From assembly GCF_000332995.1 (NCBI RefSeq), contig NZ_BANS01000017.1:62001-126000 (forward strand): DNA of 64,000 bases. The letters are read 5' to 3'. Under the pieces are notes generated by a model, which did not search any database, was not told the DNA's origin, and saw only the letters and a list, made by a program, of their open reading frames with translations. Each line of letters opens with the position of its first letter. Position 1 is the first letter of the stretch. Shown piece by piece: positions 55,368 to 64,000 of the stretch. The position numbers and the translations under genes were made by a program. The DNA is from Gordonia amicalis NBRC 100051 = JCM 11271 (GTDB lineage Bacteria; Actinomycetota; Actinomycetes; Mycobacteriales; Mycobacteriaceae).

Positions 55368-57221
55368 CTACTTGTCCGTCGTTGCCTTGTCCTTGTCCGT
55401 CGTCGCCTTGTCCGTCGTCGCCTTGCCCGGGACGCTCGCGGCCTGCTCGGCACCGCCACGCGGCACCGGCTTGGCGTCGATGCCCGACTCCTTGCGCTGC
55501 TGCGGGGTGATTGCCGCGGGCGCCTCGGTCAACGGGTCGACGCCGCCGCCGGACTTCGGGAACGCGATGACCTCGCGGATCGAGGCCTCCCCGGCGAGCA
55601 GCGCGGTGATGCGGTCCCAGCCGAAGGCGATGCCGCCGTGCGGCGGGGCGCCGAAGGCGAAGGCGTCGAGGAGGAAGCCGAACTTCTCCTGCGCCTCGTC
55701 GTGGCCGATGCCCATGATCTCGAAGACGCGCTCCTGCACGTCACGCTGATGGATACGGATCGAGCCGCCGCCGATCTCGTTGCCGTTGCAGACGATGTCG
55801 TAGGCATAGGCGAGCGCCTCACCCGGATCGGTGTCGAGCTTCTCGATCGACTCCGGCTTGGGCGAGGTGAACGCGTGGTGCACCGCGGTCCATGCCGAAT
55901 TGCCGAGTGCGACATCGCCGGAAGCGGTGGCCTCGGCCGTCGGCTCGAACATCGGCGCGTCGACGACCCACACGAAGGCCCAGTCGTCCGGCTTGATCAG
56001 ACCGAGCTTCGAGGCGATCTCGCCGCGGGCGGCGTCGAGCAGGGCGCGGGAGGACTTGACCTCGCCGGCGGCGAAGAAGACGCAGTCGCCCGGCTGTGCA
56101 CCGACGTGAGCGGCGAGCCCGGCGCGCTCCTCCTCGGACAGGTTCTTGGCGACCGGACCGGTGAGGGTTCCGTCCTCGCCGACGAGCACGTACGCGAGGC
56201 CGCGGGCGCCGCGCTGCTTCGCCCACTCCTGCCAGGCGTCGAGCTGACGGCGCGGCTGCGAGGCACCACCGGGCATGACGACGGCGCCGACATACGGGGC
56301 CTGGAACACGCGGAACGGGGTGTTCGCGAAGTACTCGGCGCATTCGACGAGTTCGATGTCGAAACGCAGATCCGGCTTGTCCGAACCGAACCGGCGCATC
56401 GCGTCGGCATAGGTCATGCGCGGGATCGGGGTCGAGATCTCGACGCCGATGAGCTTCCACAGCGCCACCAGGACCTCCTCGGCGACCGCGATGACGTCAT
56501 CCTGGTCGACGAAGCTCATCTCGATGTCGAGCTGGGTGAACTCGGGCTGGCGGTCGGCGCGGAAATCCTCGTCGCGGTAGCAGCGCGCGATCTGGTAGTA
56601 GCGCTCCATGCCTGCGACCATCAGCAGCTGCTTGAACAGCTGCGGGCTCTGCGGCAGGGCGTAGAAGGTGCCGGGCTGCAGACGCGCGGGCACCAGGAAG
56701 TCGCGGGCGCCCTCCGGCGTCGAACGGGTCAGCGTCGGGGTCTCGATCTCCACGAAGTCGTGGGCGGCGAGGACACCGCGGGCGGCGGCGTTGGCCTTCG
56801 ACCGCAGACGCAGAGCGGCGCTCGGCCCCTCGCGCCGGAGGTCGAGGTAGCGGTGACGCAGACGCGCCTCCTCGCCCGGCGACTCGTCGAGCTGGAACGG
56901 CAGCGGTGCCGATTCGTTGAGCACCTCGAGTTCGACGGCGTTGATCTCGACCTCGCCGGAGCTGAGGTTCGGGTTCTCGCTGCCCTCGGGACGGACCTCG
57001 ACCACACCGGTGACGGCGACGCAGTACTCGGCGCGCAGGCGGTGGGCGGCCGTGGCCACCGACTCCTCGCGGAACACCACCTGCACCAGGCCGGTGGAGT
57101 CGCGCAGGTCGATGAACACCACACCGCCGTGGTCGCGTCGGCGCGCGACCCAACCGGCGACGGTGACGGTCTGCGACGCGTCGGCGCGGCGCAGCGAACC
57201 TGCGGAATGCGTGCGGAGCAC
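55368..57221 (-). CDS. aspS: aspartyl-tRNA synthetase (probably non-discriminating)
   Basis: Class II synthetase charging tRNA-Asp, and in many actinobacteria tRNA-Asn too, for conversion by GatCAB. Domains: OB-fold anticodon-binding (about 1-110), catalytic core with motif 2 ([23 protein letters not shown]), a bacterial GAD insertion (about 300-420) and motif 3 (GIAFGWDRI). The 617-residue length is above usual because of a C-terminal tail (about 597-617) made of KATTDK repeats encoded by 15-bp DNA repeats. The GTG at 57221 has GGAAGGA upstream. Confidence 0.97.
   Translation of the reverse strand: MLRTHSAGSLRRADASQTVTVAGWVARRRDHGGVVFIDLRDSTGLVQVVFREESVATAAHRLRAEYCVAVTGVVEVRPEGSENPNLSSGEVEINAVELEVLNESAPLPFQLDESPGEEARLRHRYLDLRREGPSAALRLRSKANAAARGVLAAHDFVEIETPTLTRSTPEGARDFLVPARLQPGTFYALPQSPQLFKQLLMVAGMERYYQIARCYRDEDFRADRQPEFTQLDIEMSFVDQDDVIAVAEEVLVALWKLIGVEISTPIPRMTYADAMRRFGSDKPDLRFDIELVECAEYFANTPFRVFQAPYVGAVVMPGGASQPRRQLDAWQEWAKQRGARGLAYVLVGEDGTLTGPVAKNLSEEERAGLAAHVGAQPGDCVFFAAGEVKSSRALLDAARGEIASKLGLIKPDDWAFVWVVDAPMFEPTAEATASGDVALGNSAWTAVHHAFTSPKPESIEKLDTDPGEALAYAYDIVCNGNEIGGGSIRIHQRDVQERVFEIMGIGHDEAQEKFGFLLDAFAFGAPPHGGIAFGWDRITALLAGEASIREVIAFPKSGGGVDPLTEAPAAITPQQRKESGIDAKPVPRGGAEQAASVPGKATTDKATTDKDKATTDK
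55371..55430. repeat. imperfect 15-bp repeats at the 3' end of aspS
   Basis: The plus strand reads CTTGTCCGTCGTTGC, CTTGTC, CTTGTCCGTCGTCGC, CTTGTCCGTCGTCGC, CTTGCCCGG in succession. They encode the ATTDK-type repeats of the AspRS tail directly before the stop codon. The unit is a multiple of three bases and keeps the frame. Confidence 0.85.
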
Positions 57222-57402
57222 TGAGAGTCCTTCCCAACGTCACACGGCCGGCCCGGCTGGCGGGCGGCGTGGAGAAGCGTTGTTTGTGTCGGCTTGTTCG
57301 TGACCCGGTGGAAACGCAGGCCAGGTACCCATCGTGCCGCATCGGCGTCGGTGCCCCGAACCCGGCCACCCGGAGATGTCCGGTGCGGGCACCACGGCGT
57401 GC

Positions 57403-57408
57403 CAGAAT
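57403..57408 (+). promoter_or_regulatory. candidate -10 box for the zinc metalloprotease gene (leaderless geometry)
   Basis: CAGAAT preceded by TGC is a possible extended -10 that ends six bases before the GTG at 57415. The gene has no Shine-Dalgarno sequence, so a leaderless message is plausible. It is weaker than the other candidates because the first base is not T. Confidence 0.3.
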
Positions 57409-57414
57409 GACCGC

Positions 57415-58272
57415 GTGACCTTCCAAGGCAGCGGATCGATCGACACCGGCAACGTCTCCGGCGGCGGTGGCGGCGGTGGCGGACGGATCGCGCTCGGCGG
57501 CGGTGCAGGGCTGCTCATCACCATCGTCGCCCTGCTGTTCGGCGTGAACCCCGGCGAACTACTCGGCGGCGAGACCGGCCAGCAGGGAACGACGTCGGCT
57601 GCGGCCGAGATCCAGCAGCAGCTCGACGCCTGCACCTATGAGATGGCGAACGAGAACACCATCTGCCGCATCAAGGCGACCACGGTCAGCGTCGACGACG
57701 TGTGGTCGGACCTCATGGCGGGTTACCAGCCGCCGAAGACCGTCATCTTCGCCGACTCGGTCAACACCGGGTGCGGCGCGGCCAGTGCGGCGACCGGGCC
57801 GTTCTACTGCCCCGCCGACCGCACCGCCTACTTCGATCCGTCCTTCTTCACGCAGCTGCGCCGCATGGGCGGCAGCGACGGTCCGCTCGCCCAGGAATAC
57901 GTCGTCGCCCACGAGTACGGGCATCACGTGCAGAACCTCACCGGTGCCCTCGCCAAGGGCCAGCGGATGGGTTCGCAGGGTCCGCGCTCGGGTTCGGTGC
58001 GCGTGGAACTGCAGGCCGACTGCCTCGCCGGCGTCTGGGCCAATCATGCCGACGACGGTCCCGATGCGCTGCTCGCCCCCATCTCCGAGCAGCAGATCAC
58101 GACCGTCATCCAGACCGCGAAGACGATCGGCGACGACACCATCCAGGGACCGGGCTCCAACCCGGAGGGCTGGACGCACGGTTCGGCCACGCAGCGTGCG
58201 CGGTGGTTCGGCATCGGATACCAGTCCGGCGACCCCAACCGGTGTGACACCTTCGCCACCAACGACCTCTGA
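57415..58272 (+). CDS. YpfJ-family neutral zinc metallopeptidase, membrane-anchored
   Basis: Protein of 285 residues (GTG 57415) with a Gly-rich N-terminus containing eight consecutive glycines, one membrane helix (about 34-48) and an external zinc protease domain. The HEYGHH zinc-binding and catalytic motif is at 166-171, and the third ligand is likely the glutamate in ELQADCLAGVWA. Four cysteines (CTYE, ICRI, TGCG, FYCP) may form disulphides outside the cell. The family is widespread, with unknown substrates. It is divergent from aspS and followed by a DUF885 gene after 12 bases. Confidence 0.92.
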   Translation: MTFQGSGSIDTGNVSGGGGGGGGRIALGGGAGLLITIVALLFGVNPGELLGGETGQQGTTSAAAEIQQQLDACTYEMANENTICRIKATTVSVDDVWSDLMAGYQPPKTVIFADSVNTGCGAASAATGPFYCPADRTAYFDPSFFTQLRRMGGSDGPLAQEYVVAHEYGHHVQNLTGALAKGQRMGSQGPRSGSVRVELQADCLAGVWANHADDGPDALLAPISEQQITTVIQTAKTIGDDTIQGPGSNPEGWTHGSATQRARWFGIGYQSGDPNRCDTFATNDL

Positions 58273-58284
58273 CGCGATGTCGAG

Positions 58285-59967
58285 ATGACCCCCATGGCCG
58301 CAACTCCCGCGAGTCCCCGTCGACGCACCGAAGTGGACGCGATCGCCGAGGCGCACCTCGATCGACTGTGCGAGCTCGATCCGCTGCAGAGCACCGAGAT
58401 CGGGTACGACGGCCGGAACGATGCGCTGACCGACTTCTCCGCGCACGGGTGTGCCGAACGGGCCGCGGTCGCCGCAGACACCCTGGCCGCGCTGGCCGAG
58501 GCTCCCGTCGCCGACGCGATCGACCGGGTGACCGTCGCGACGATGACCGCGTCACTGCGACGGGAACTCGCCCTCGCGGACGCGGGTGAGCACATCGGCG
58601 AGTGCAACGTCATCGCCTCACCGCTGCAGGCCGTGCGGGACATCTTCGACCTGATGCCCACCGACACCCGGTCCGATCGCGAGGTGTTCCTCGCCCGCCT
58701 CACCGCGATCCCGGGCGCGTTGAACCGGGCCGTCGACGGGTTGGCGCACCGACTGCGTCACGGTCCCCCGATCGCGCGCCGTCAGGTCGCCGCGGTGGTC
58801 CGGCAGGCCGATTCGGCCACCGATGCGATCGCCGAGAACACGGGTGCCATCGCCGACGACCCGGCGCTCGCCGGCACGCTGGGCACCGCCCTCGACGCGG
58901 CCCGGACCGCGTTCGGCACCTTCGCCCACTACCTCGAGACCCAGGTCCTCCCGTCCGCCGTCGACGACGACGCGGTGGGCCGGGACCGCTACCTGCTCCA
59001 CCTGCCGTCGTATCTGGGCGCCGACGCCGATCCGGAGGAGGCCTACGCCTGGGCGATCACGCGTCTCGAACAGATCGTCGCCGAGCAGCACGAGATCGCG
59101 GAGGGGCTCCTCCCCGGACGCGGGGTCGCCGAGACCCTCGCCTGGCTGGATCGGCAGCCGCAGTACCAGATCCACGATCGTCACGAATTCGTGGACTGGA
59201 TGCAGGAGACCTCCGACGCCGCCGTCGCCGGACTCGGCGGCCGTCACTTCGACATCCCGGAACGACTGTCCCGCCTCGAATGCCGCCTGGCGCCGTCGTC
59301 GACCGGGATCATCTACTACACCCAGCCGACCGCCGACCTGTCGCGGCCGGGCCGCATGTGGTGGGCGGTCCCCGACGACCAGACCGTCTTCCACACGTGG
59401 CAGGAGAAGACGACCGTCTACCACGAGGGCGTCCCCGGCCATCATCTCCAACTCGGTTCGGCCATCGTCGATCCCGACCTCAACGCCTGGCGCAAGCTGG
59501 CGTCGTTCACCTCGGGACACGGTGAGGGCTGGGCACTCTACGCCGAGCGGCTGATGGACGAACTCGGCTGGCTCGAGGATCCGGGCGATCGGATGGGCAT
59601 GCTCGATTCCCAGCGGCTGCGCGCGGCCCGGGTGGTCGTCGACATCGGTGTGCACTGTCGCCTGACTGCTCCGGAGTCGCTCGGTGGCGGGATCTGGGAC
59701 GCGGAGAAGGCCTGGGAGTTCCTGACCGCCTCGGTCGCCATGGACCACTCGGTGCTGCGCTTCGAACTCGACCGCTACCTCGGCTGGCCCGGGCAAGCGC
59801 CGTCATACGCACTGGGACAACGGGTCTGGGAGCACACCCGGCACGCCGCGCTGAGCGCTCACCCGGAGTGGACGCTCAAGGACTTCCACACGCGCGCACT
59901 GGCTTTGGGCGGTGTATCGCTGGACGTACTGGCCGAGGAGATGACCGGTCCCGACCACGCGCACTGA
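58285..59967 (+). CDS. DUF885-family metallopeptidase-like protein
   Basis: Protein of 560 residues, all helical and without signal peptide, from the DUF885 family, distant relatives of M32/M3-type zinc peptidases. The zinc motif HEGVPGHH is at 380-387 and a third ligand is likely in the FTSGHGEGWALYAERLMDELG segment near 412. The substrate is unknown; oligopeptide hydrolysis is the usual prediction. ATG at 58285 is used, with another at 58294. It probably shares a transcript with the YpfJ-type gene just upstream and ends in a long terminator. Confidence 0.9.
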   Translation: MTPMAATPASPRRRTEVDAIAEAHLDRLCELDPLQSTEIGYDGRNDALTDFSAHGCAERAAVAADTLAALAEAPVADAIDRVTVATMTASLRRELALADAGEHIGECNVIASPLQAVRDIFDLMPTDTRSDREVFLARLTAIPGALNRAVDGLAHRLRHGPPIARRQVAAVVRQADSATDAIAENTGAIADDPALAGTLGTALDAARTAFGTFAHYLETQVLPSAVDDDAVGRDRYLLHLPSYLGADADPEEAYAWAITRLEQIVAEQHEIAEGLLPGRGVAETLAWLDRQPQYQIHDRHEFVDWMQETSDAAVAGLGGRHFDIPERLSRLECRLAPSSTGIIYYTQPTADLSRPGRMWWAVPDDQTVFHTWQEKTTVYHEGVPGHHLQLGSAIVDPDLNAWRKLASFTSGHGEGWALYAERLMDELGWLEDPGDRMGMLDSQRLRAARVVVDIGVHCRLTAPESLGGGIWDAEKAWEFLTASVAMDHSVLRFELDRYLGWPGQAPSYALGQRVWEHTRHAALSAHPEWTLKDFHTRALALGGVSLDVLAEEMTGPDHAH

Positions 59968-60060
59968 AAAACGCCCCTGAAAGGCACCCTCCAGAGACCC
60001 GGCGGCGACGATATGTCGGCGGCGGACCCGTGGAGGGCGTTCTCCAGGGGCGGTTTTCAG
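59964..60060. terminator. 97-base nested hairpin between DUF885 gene and hisS
   Basis: Outer arms CTGAAAAACGCCCCTG (59964-59979) and CAGGGGCGGTTTTCAG (60045-60060) pair with one mismatch; an inner pair CCCTCCA (59987-59993) / TGGAGGG (60031-60037) follows, and the centre has a further GC-rich CGAC/GTCG hairpin. The U-rich stretch fits the plus strand, and the A-run gives U's on the minus strand, so it probably ends both convergent transcripts. The left arm covers the DUF885 stop codon. Confidence 0.8.
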
Positions 60061-60070
60061 AGTTGCGGTG

Positions 60071-61336
60071 TCAGCCCAGGAGGCGCGTGACCTCGGCGAC
60101 GACGTCGTCGAGTGAGACCTGCTGCTGCTCACCGTTGCCCAGATCCTTGATCTCGATGCGACGCCCCGCCAGTTCGTTCTCGCCGAGCACGAGCGCGAGA
60201 CGCGCGCCGGACCGGTCGGCGGCCTTCATCGCGCCCTTGAGCCCGCGGTCGCCGTAGGCGAGGTCGACGCTGATGCCCGCAGCACGCAATGAGCCTGCGA
60301 CGCCGACGAGTTCGGCCTTGGCGTCCGCGCCGAGCGGGACGCCGAAGACCTGGCAGCGCGCCGCCTGGGTACCGGCGACACCCTCGGCCTCGAGCGCCAG
60401 CATCGTGCGGTCGACACCGATGCCGAAGCCGATGCCCGACAGATCCTGTTTGGCGCCCAGCTGGCGCATCAGTCCGTCGTAGCGTCCGCCGCCGCCGATG
60501 CCCGACTGCGCGCCGAGACCGTCGTGCACGAACTCGAAGGTGGTCTTGGTGTAGTAGTCCAGGCCGCGCACGAGTCGCGGGTTGATCTCGTAGGCCACGC
60601 CGAGGCGGTCCAAGTTGGCAAGCACGAGGTCGAAGTGCGCCTTCGCCTCGTCGGACAGGTAGTCGATCAGCAACGGCGCGTTCGCGGTCGCCTCACGGAT
60701 CTCCGGACGCTTGTCGTCGAGCACGCGCAGCGGGTTGATCTCGGCGCGCTTACGGGTCGCCTCGTCGAGGTCGAGCCCGAAGAGGAACTCCTGCAACGCC
60801 TCCCGGTAGCGCGGGCGGCTCGCATCGTCACCGAGCGAGGTGATCTCCAGGCGATAGCCGGACAGTCCGAGTCGCTTGTAACCCTCGTCGGCGACGGCCA
60901 CGACCTCGGCGTCGAGTGCCGGGTCGTCGACGCCGATCGCCTCGACGCCGACCTGCTGCAGCTGCCGGTAGCGACCCGTCTGCGGCTTCTCGTAGCGGAA
61001 GAACGGTCCGGCGTAGCAGACCTTGACCGGCAGCTGTCCGCGGTCGAGGCCATGCTGGATAACCGCGCGCACCACGCCCGCGGTGCCCTCGGGTCGCAGC
61101 GTCACCGACCGGTCACCGCGGTCGGTGAAGGTGTACATCTCCTTGCTGACGACGTCGGTCGACTCGCCGACGCCGCGGGCGAACAGCGCCGTCTCCTCGA
61201 AGATCGGCAGTTCGATGTGTCCGTATCCCGCACGACGCGCGGCGTCGGTGAGCGTGTCCCGCACCTTCCGGAAATCCGCCGAGTTCGGCGGGAAGTAGTC
61301 CGGGATACCCCGGGGTGCCTGAAATGCTCCGCTCAC
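60071..61336 (-). CDS. hisS: histidyl-tRNA synthetase
   Basis: Class II synthetase charging tRNA-His (421 residues). It starts [18 protein letters not shown], has motif 2 in [24 protein letters not shown] near 107-130, the histidine-binding [15 protein letters not shown] near 260, [12 protein letters not shown] near 280, motif 3 [10 protein letters not shown] and a C-terminal anticodon-binding domain from about 330. The GTG at 61336 overlaps the MBL-fold gene by four bases. Confidence 0.97.
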   Translation of the reverse strand: MSGAFQAPRGIPDYFPPNSADFRKVRDTLTDAARRAGYGHIELPIFEETALFARGVGESTDVVSKEMYTFTDRGDRSVTLRPEGTAGVVRAVIQHGLDRGQLPVKVCYAGPFFRYEKPQTGRYRQLQQVGVEAIGVDDPALDAEVVAVADEGYKRLGLSGYRLEITSLGDDASRPRYREALQEFLFGLDLDEATRKRAEINPLRVLDDKRPEIREATANAPLLIDYLSDEAKAHFDLVLANLDRLGVAYEINPRLVRGLDYYTKTTFEFVHDGLGAQSGIGGGGRYDGLMRQLGAKQDLSGIGFGIGVDRTMLALEAEGVAGTQAARCQVFGVPLGADAKAELVGVAGSLRAAGISVDLAYGDRGLKGAMKAADRSGARLALVLGENELAGRRIEIKDLGNGEQQQVSLDDVVAEVTRLLG

Positions 61337-62079
61337 AGTCCGTGTCGTCCCTTCGGTCGATCAGTGGCGATGGTGTCGGTTCCCGGAGCCCGAAGGTCGA
61401 CCAGGAAGGGGTTGGCAGCGCGTTCCTGCGCGATCGTGGTCTGCGGTCCGTGCCCGGGCAGGACCAGGGTGTCGTCCGGCAACGGCAGCAGCTTCGCGGC
61501 GATGGAGTCGAGCAGCTGCTGATGGTTGCCGCCGGGCAGGTCGGTGCGTCCGATGGACCCGGCGAACAGCACGTCACCGGAGAAGCAGACCGGCACGGTC
61601 GTCGGAGCGTCGGACCCGGACTCCGCCGGAACGGTCACCTCGATGCCCAGCAGCACCGAACCCTGGGTGTGGCCGGGTGCGAGGTCCACCGAGAAGTGGA
61701 TGCCGGCGAGTTCGACGGGCTCACCGTCGTCGAACTCGACGACCTTCTCCGGTTCGCGGAACTTCTCGTCGCCGATCATCGCGCCGAGCGCGCGCCCGAT
61801 GCCCAGGCCGGGATCGGTCAGCATCGGCCGGTCGGCGGCATGGATGTAGACGGGAATGGAGTACTCGTCGCACAACTGCGTGGCGTTCCAGGTGTGGTCC
61901 AGATGGCCGTGGGTCAGCAGCACGGCGACCGGGGTGAGGTCGTTCTCGGCGAGCAGTTCACGCACGCGCGGCGCGGCGTCCTGGCCCGGGTCGATGATCA
62001 CCGCCTCAGATCCGGCTTCGGCCGCCACGAGGTAGCAGTTCGTCTGAAACATGCCGGCAGGGAATCCGGTGATCAGCAT
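61333..62079 (-). CDS. MBL-fold metallohydrolase (glyoxalase II-like)
   Basis: Metallo-beta-lactamase-fold enzyme of 248 residues. The metal-binding HGHLDH is at 57-62 ([10 protein letters not shown]), further ligands are in [10 protein letters not shown] and CFSGDVLF, and the final histidine is in LPGHGPQTT. By family it may be a thioester hydrolase (glyoxalase II-like), but the substrate is unassigned. The ATG at 62079 has GAGGAG upstream. The gene is upstream of and coupled to hisS, as in mycobacteria (Rv2581c). Confidence 0.92.
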   Translation of the reverse strand: MLITGFPAGMFQTNCYLVAAEAGSEAVIIDPGQDAAPRVRELLAENDLTPVAVLLTHGHLDHTWNATQLCDEYSIPVYIHAADRPMLTDPGLGIGRALGAMIGDEKFREPEKVVEFDDGEPVELAGIHFSVDLAPGHTQGSVLLGIEVTVPAESGSDAPTTVPVCFSGDVLFAGSIGRTDLPGGNHQQLLDSIAAKLLPLPDDTLVLPGHGPQTTIAQERAANPFLVDLRAPGTDTIATDRPKGRHGL

Positions 62080-62307
62080 GGCACTCCTCGAGGGTCTCGG
62101 ATCGGGTCGCGGGTCCCTCCATTGTGTCCTAGCTGCCCACGGCGGCCGACAGGCGGTGCGGTCGCGCTGACACGCGTGCCGCGACACCCCACTCCACCAC
62201 CCACTGAACGCCGTTCTCAGGTACAACTGGCACACTTGCCTCTCGAGTAAGTGACGTCCGCGCAGATTGTCGGCAGGCTATGCCGGGATTCAGGAGGATC
62301 CACCCGC

Positions 62308-63228
62308 GTGACCACCAATGAGGAGCGCCGCGAGGCGGCCAAGCGGAAGCTCGAGGAACGCCTCGAAACCGAGCGTCTCGCGAGGCGCAAGCGGAAGATC
62401 GTCATCGCGTCGGTCTCGACCGCCGTCGTGGTCGCCGTCGTCGCCGGCGTGACCGCCGTCGTGGTGAAGAAGATCATGGACGACCGGGAGGCCGCACGCT
62501 GGACCACCTGCGCGTTCGAGCACTCGCCGAGCCGGTTCGACCAGCTCCCCGACCAGGTTCCCGACACCGTGCCGGCCGATCAGAAGCCGCAGTACCAGGC
62601 CGAACTCGACGAGCTGAAGGCGGCGGCGAAGAACGAGCGCAAGTCCCCCAAGCCCGACGACAAGGTCCTGAAGTCCGGCACCGAGCAGGCCACCTTCACG
62701 ACCACCCAGGGTGTCCTGCCGATCACGCTGGAACGTGACGGCGCCCCGTGCAATGTCGCCGCGGTCACCTCGCTGATCGAGAACAAGTTCTACGAGGACA
62801 CGACCTGCCACCGCATGACCACCAGCGACAAGCTGAAGATCCTGCAGTGCGGCGACCCGACCGGCACCGGCATGAGCGGGCCCGGCTGGACCAGCCCCGA
62901 CGAGCCACCGACCGACCTGAAGAAGGTCGGACAGCCCGATCCGATGAGCGGATCGCAGCCGGTGGTCTACCCGCGCGGCACGGTGGCGATCGCCAACAGC
63001 AGCCAGGGCGGGCAGAACCCGAACACCGGGTCGAGCCAGTTGTTCATCGTGATCAACGACAGCGAACTCGGTCCCGACTACTCCATCGTGGGCAAGGTCG
63101 ACGAGCCCGGACTCGCCGTGCTGGACAAGGTCTACGCCGGCGGCATCACCCCCGGCCCGGCCGGCAGCCAACCCGGCGACGGCAAGCCGAAGCTCCCGGT
63201 GACGATCGAGACCGCCACCATCGACTAG
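62308..63228 (+). CDS. ppiB: cyclophilin-type peptidyl-prolyl isomerase, membrane-anchored
   Basis: Protein of 306 residues: a charged cytoplasmic N-terminus (RREAAKRKLEERLETERLARRKRK), one membrane helix (about 31-52) and an extracellular cyclophilin domain (about 125-306) with CHRMT, QCGDPTGTG and SSQLFIVINDSEL signatures. The Arg and Phe residues of the classic site are only partly kept (HRMTT rather than HRVI), so activity may be reduced. I chose GTG 62308 because AGGAGG lies ten bases before it. It is divergent from the MBL-fold gene, with 228 bases between. Confidence 0.92.
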   Translation: MTTNEERREAAKRKLEERLETERLARRKRKIVIASVSTAVVVAVVAGVTAVVVKKIMDDREAARWTTCAFEHSPSRFDQLPDQVPDTVPADQKPQYQAELDELKAAAKNERKSPKPDDKVLKSGTEQATFTTTQGVLPITLERDGAPCNVAAVTSLIENKFYEDTTCHRMTTSDKLKILQCGDPTGTGMSGPGWTSPDEPPTDLKKVGQPDPMSGSQPVVYPRGTVAIANSSQGGQNPNTGSSQLFIVINDSELGPDYSIVGKVDEPGLAVLDKVYAGGITPGPAGSQPGDGKPKLPVTIETATID

Positions 63229-63249
63229 CGAAACCGGCTCCGACGACAC

Positions 63250-63300
63250 AGATCCCGTTGCGTTCTGGCCCGGCTACCGGGACAGAACGCAACGGGATCT
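63250..63300. terminator. long perfect hairpin between ppiB and relA
   Basis: An 18-bp perfect stem AGATCCCGTTGCGTTCTG (63250-63267) with CAGAACGCAACGGGATCT (63283-63300), continued by CCCGG/CCGGG (63269-63273 and 63277-63281) around a three-base loop, 23 pairs in all. It lies between convergent genes and is a likely bidirectional terminator. Confidence 0.85.
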
Positions 63301-63302
63301 CT

Positions 63303-63474
63303 GGTTTCGACACGGCTCCTCGCTGCGCTCGGTGCCGGCTCAACCAGCAGGAGGGCTCCGCCCTGCGCTCGGTGCCGGCTCAACCGGCAGAGGGTTCCGC
63401 GCTGCGCTCGGTGCCGGCTCAACCAGCAGGAGAGTTCCGCGCTGCGCTCGGTGCCGGCTCAACCAGCAGGGGGC
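63303..63474. repeat. four-copy, about 40-bp tandem repeat array
   Basis: The core CTGCGCTCGGTGCCGGCTCA starts at 63323, 63363, 63402 and 63442, a period of 39-40 bases, each followed by ACCAGCAGG-like or ACCGGCAGA-like sequence. The first copy is preceded by GGTTTCGACACGGCTCCTCG, giving the look of the intergenic repeats I know from Gordonia and Rhodococcus. The array ends at the relA stop codon. Confidence 0.9.
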
Positions 63475-64000
63475 TATGCCGCCGAGGTGACGCGGTAGAC
63501 GTCGTAGACGCCCTCCACGTTGCGGACCACGTTGAGCACGTGGCCGAGGTGCTTGGGGTCGCCCATCTCGAAGGTGAACTTGCTGACGGCCACGCGGTCG
63601 CGGCTGGTGGTCACCGACGCCGAGAGGATGTTGACACGTTCGTCGGCGAGCACCTTGGTGACGTCGGACAGCAGGCGGTGACGGTCGAGGGCCTCGACCT
63701 GGATGGCGACGAGGAACACCGACTCCGGGGACGGCGCCCACGACACGTCGAGGATCCGTTCGGACTGCTGCTGGAGCGAGGTCGCATTGGTGCAGTCCGT
63801 GCGGTGCACGCTGATGCCGCCGCCGCGGGTGACGAAGCCCATGATGTCGTCGCCTGGTACGGGCGTGCAACACTTGGCGAGTTTGATCACCACGTTGTCG
63901 ACGCCGTCGACGACCACGCCGGCATCCCCGCCCTGACGCGTGCGGGTCGGCATCGTCGACGGTGTGGACCGCTCGGCGAGCGCCTCCTCCGCGTCCTCGA
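63474..64000 (-). CDS. relA: RelA/SpoT-family (p)ppGpp synthetase/hydrolase, C-terminal part
   Basis: Only the last 175 residues are in the window; the start lies to the right. What is seen is the zinc-finger/RIS domain ([17 protein letters not shown], then VHRTDC: two Cys, His and Cys as ligands) and the C-terminal ACT domain ([28 protein letters not shown]), which bind the ribosome and regulate the stringent response enzyme. The catalytic domains cannot be checked. The gene lies convergent to ppiB, as in mycobacteria (Rv2583c). Confidence 0.95.
   Translation of the reverse strand, partial: EDAEEALAERSTPSTMPTRTRQGGDAGVVVDGVDNVVIKLAKCCTPVPGDDIMGFVTRGGGISVHRTDCTNATSLQQQSERILDVSWAPSPESVFLVAIQVEALDRHRLLSDVTKVLADERVNILSASVTTSRDRVAVSKFTFEMGDPKHLGHVLNVVRNVEGVYDVYRVTSAA

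Noticed and set aside
63303-63474. CRISPR array
   Set aside because: The whole unit is repeated with a constant 39-40 base period; there are no unique spacers and no cas genes.

Overview
The window is GC-rich chromosomal DNA from an actinobacterium of the Mycobacteriales. Supporting signs are a mycobacterial-type integration host factor (mIHF) beside gmk, a WhiA gene in the uvrC-rapZ-yvcK-whiA order, a PriA that has lost its helicase motifs, frequent GTG/TTG starts, and gene neighbourhoods that mirror two separate blocks of the Mycobacterium genome. The downstream intergenic repeats resemble those I associate with Gordonia, so Gordonia or a close relative is my best guess. The genus is inference.

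Almost everything is core metabolism and information processing, mostly on the minus strand. Read in the direction of transcription (right to left), the blocks are as follows. (1) 64000-60071: the 3' part of a relA/spoT gene, ppiB (plus strand), an MBL-fold hydrolase and hisS. (2) 59967-57415 (plus strand): a DUF885 protein and a YpfJ-type metalloprotease, divergent from aspS (57221-55368). (3) 55224-48096: a three-gene, end-overlapping operon of a transglutaminase/DUF2126 protein, a circularly permuted ATP-grasp fused to an alpha-E domain, and a second transglutaminase. This is the least understood system in the window. (4) 47915-42096: an atypical APH-fold kinase, rarA, alaS and ruvX. (5) 42109-36041: mltG and the shikimate genes aroE, (a small A24 prepilin peptidase), aroC, aroK, aroB. 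(6) 35959-33172: a four-TM protein (plus strand), pepQ, efp, nusB. (7) 33049-15411: the pyrimidine operon pyrR-pyrB-pyrC-(membrane protein)-carA-carB-pyrF, followed by mihF-gmk-rpoZ-coaBC-metK-priA-fmt-rsmB. (8) 15407-12002: an accessory patch with an ArsR regulator, an AHSA1/SRPBCC protein, a RibD_C-type reductase, a DUF222 HNH endonuclease and a frameshifted lipoprotein. (9) 11949-1: rpe, the riboflavin genes ribD-[FMN riboswitch]-ribE-ribBA-ribH, a PH-domain membrane protein, uvrC-rapZ-yvcK-whiA, then gap and the start of pgk.

Regulatory features seen directly: a textbook FMN riboswitch in front of ribE; an RNA stem-loop matching the PyrR binding-loop consensus that encloses the pyrR ribosome-binding site, suggesting PyrR-controlled translation; a set of convergent-gene hairpin terminators; and TANNNT -10 boxes placed 6-8 bases before several start codons, suggesting leaderless transcripts. 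A 17-bp tandem duplication between carB and pyrF turns a simple ATGA stop/start overlap into a chain of two 6-codon mini-ORFs. No tRNA, rRNA, CRISPR array or insertion sequence was recognised.
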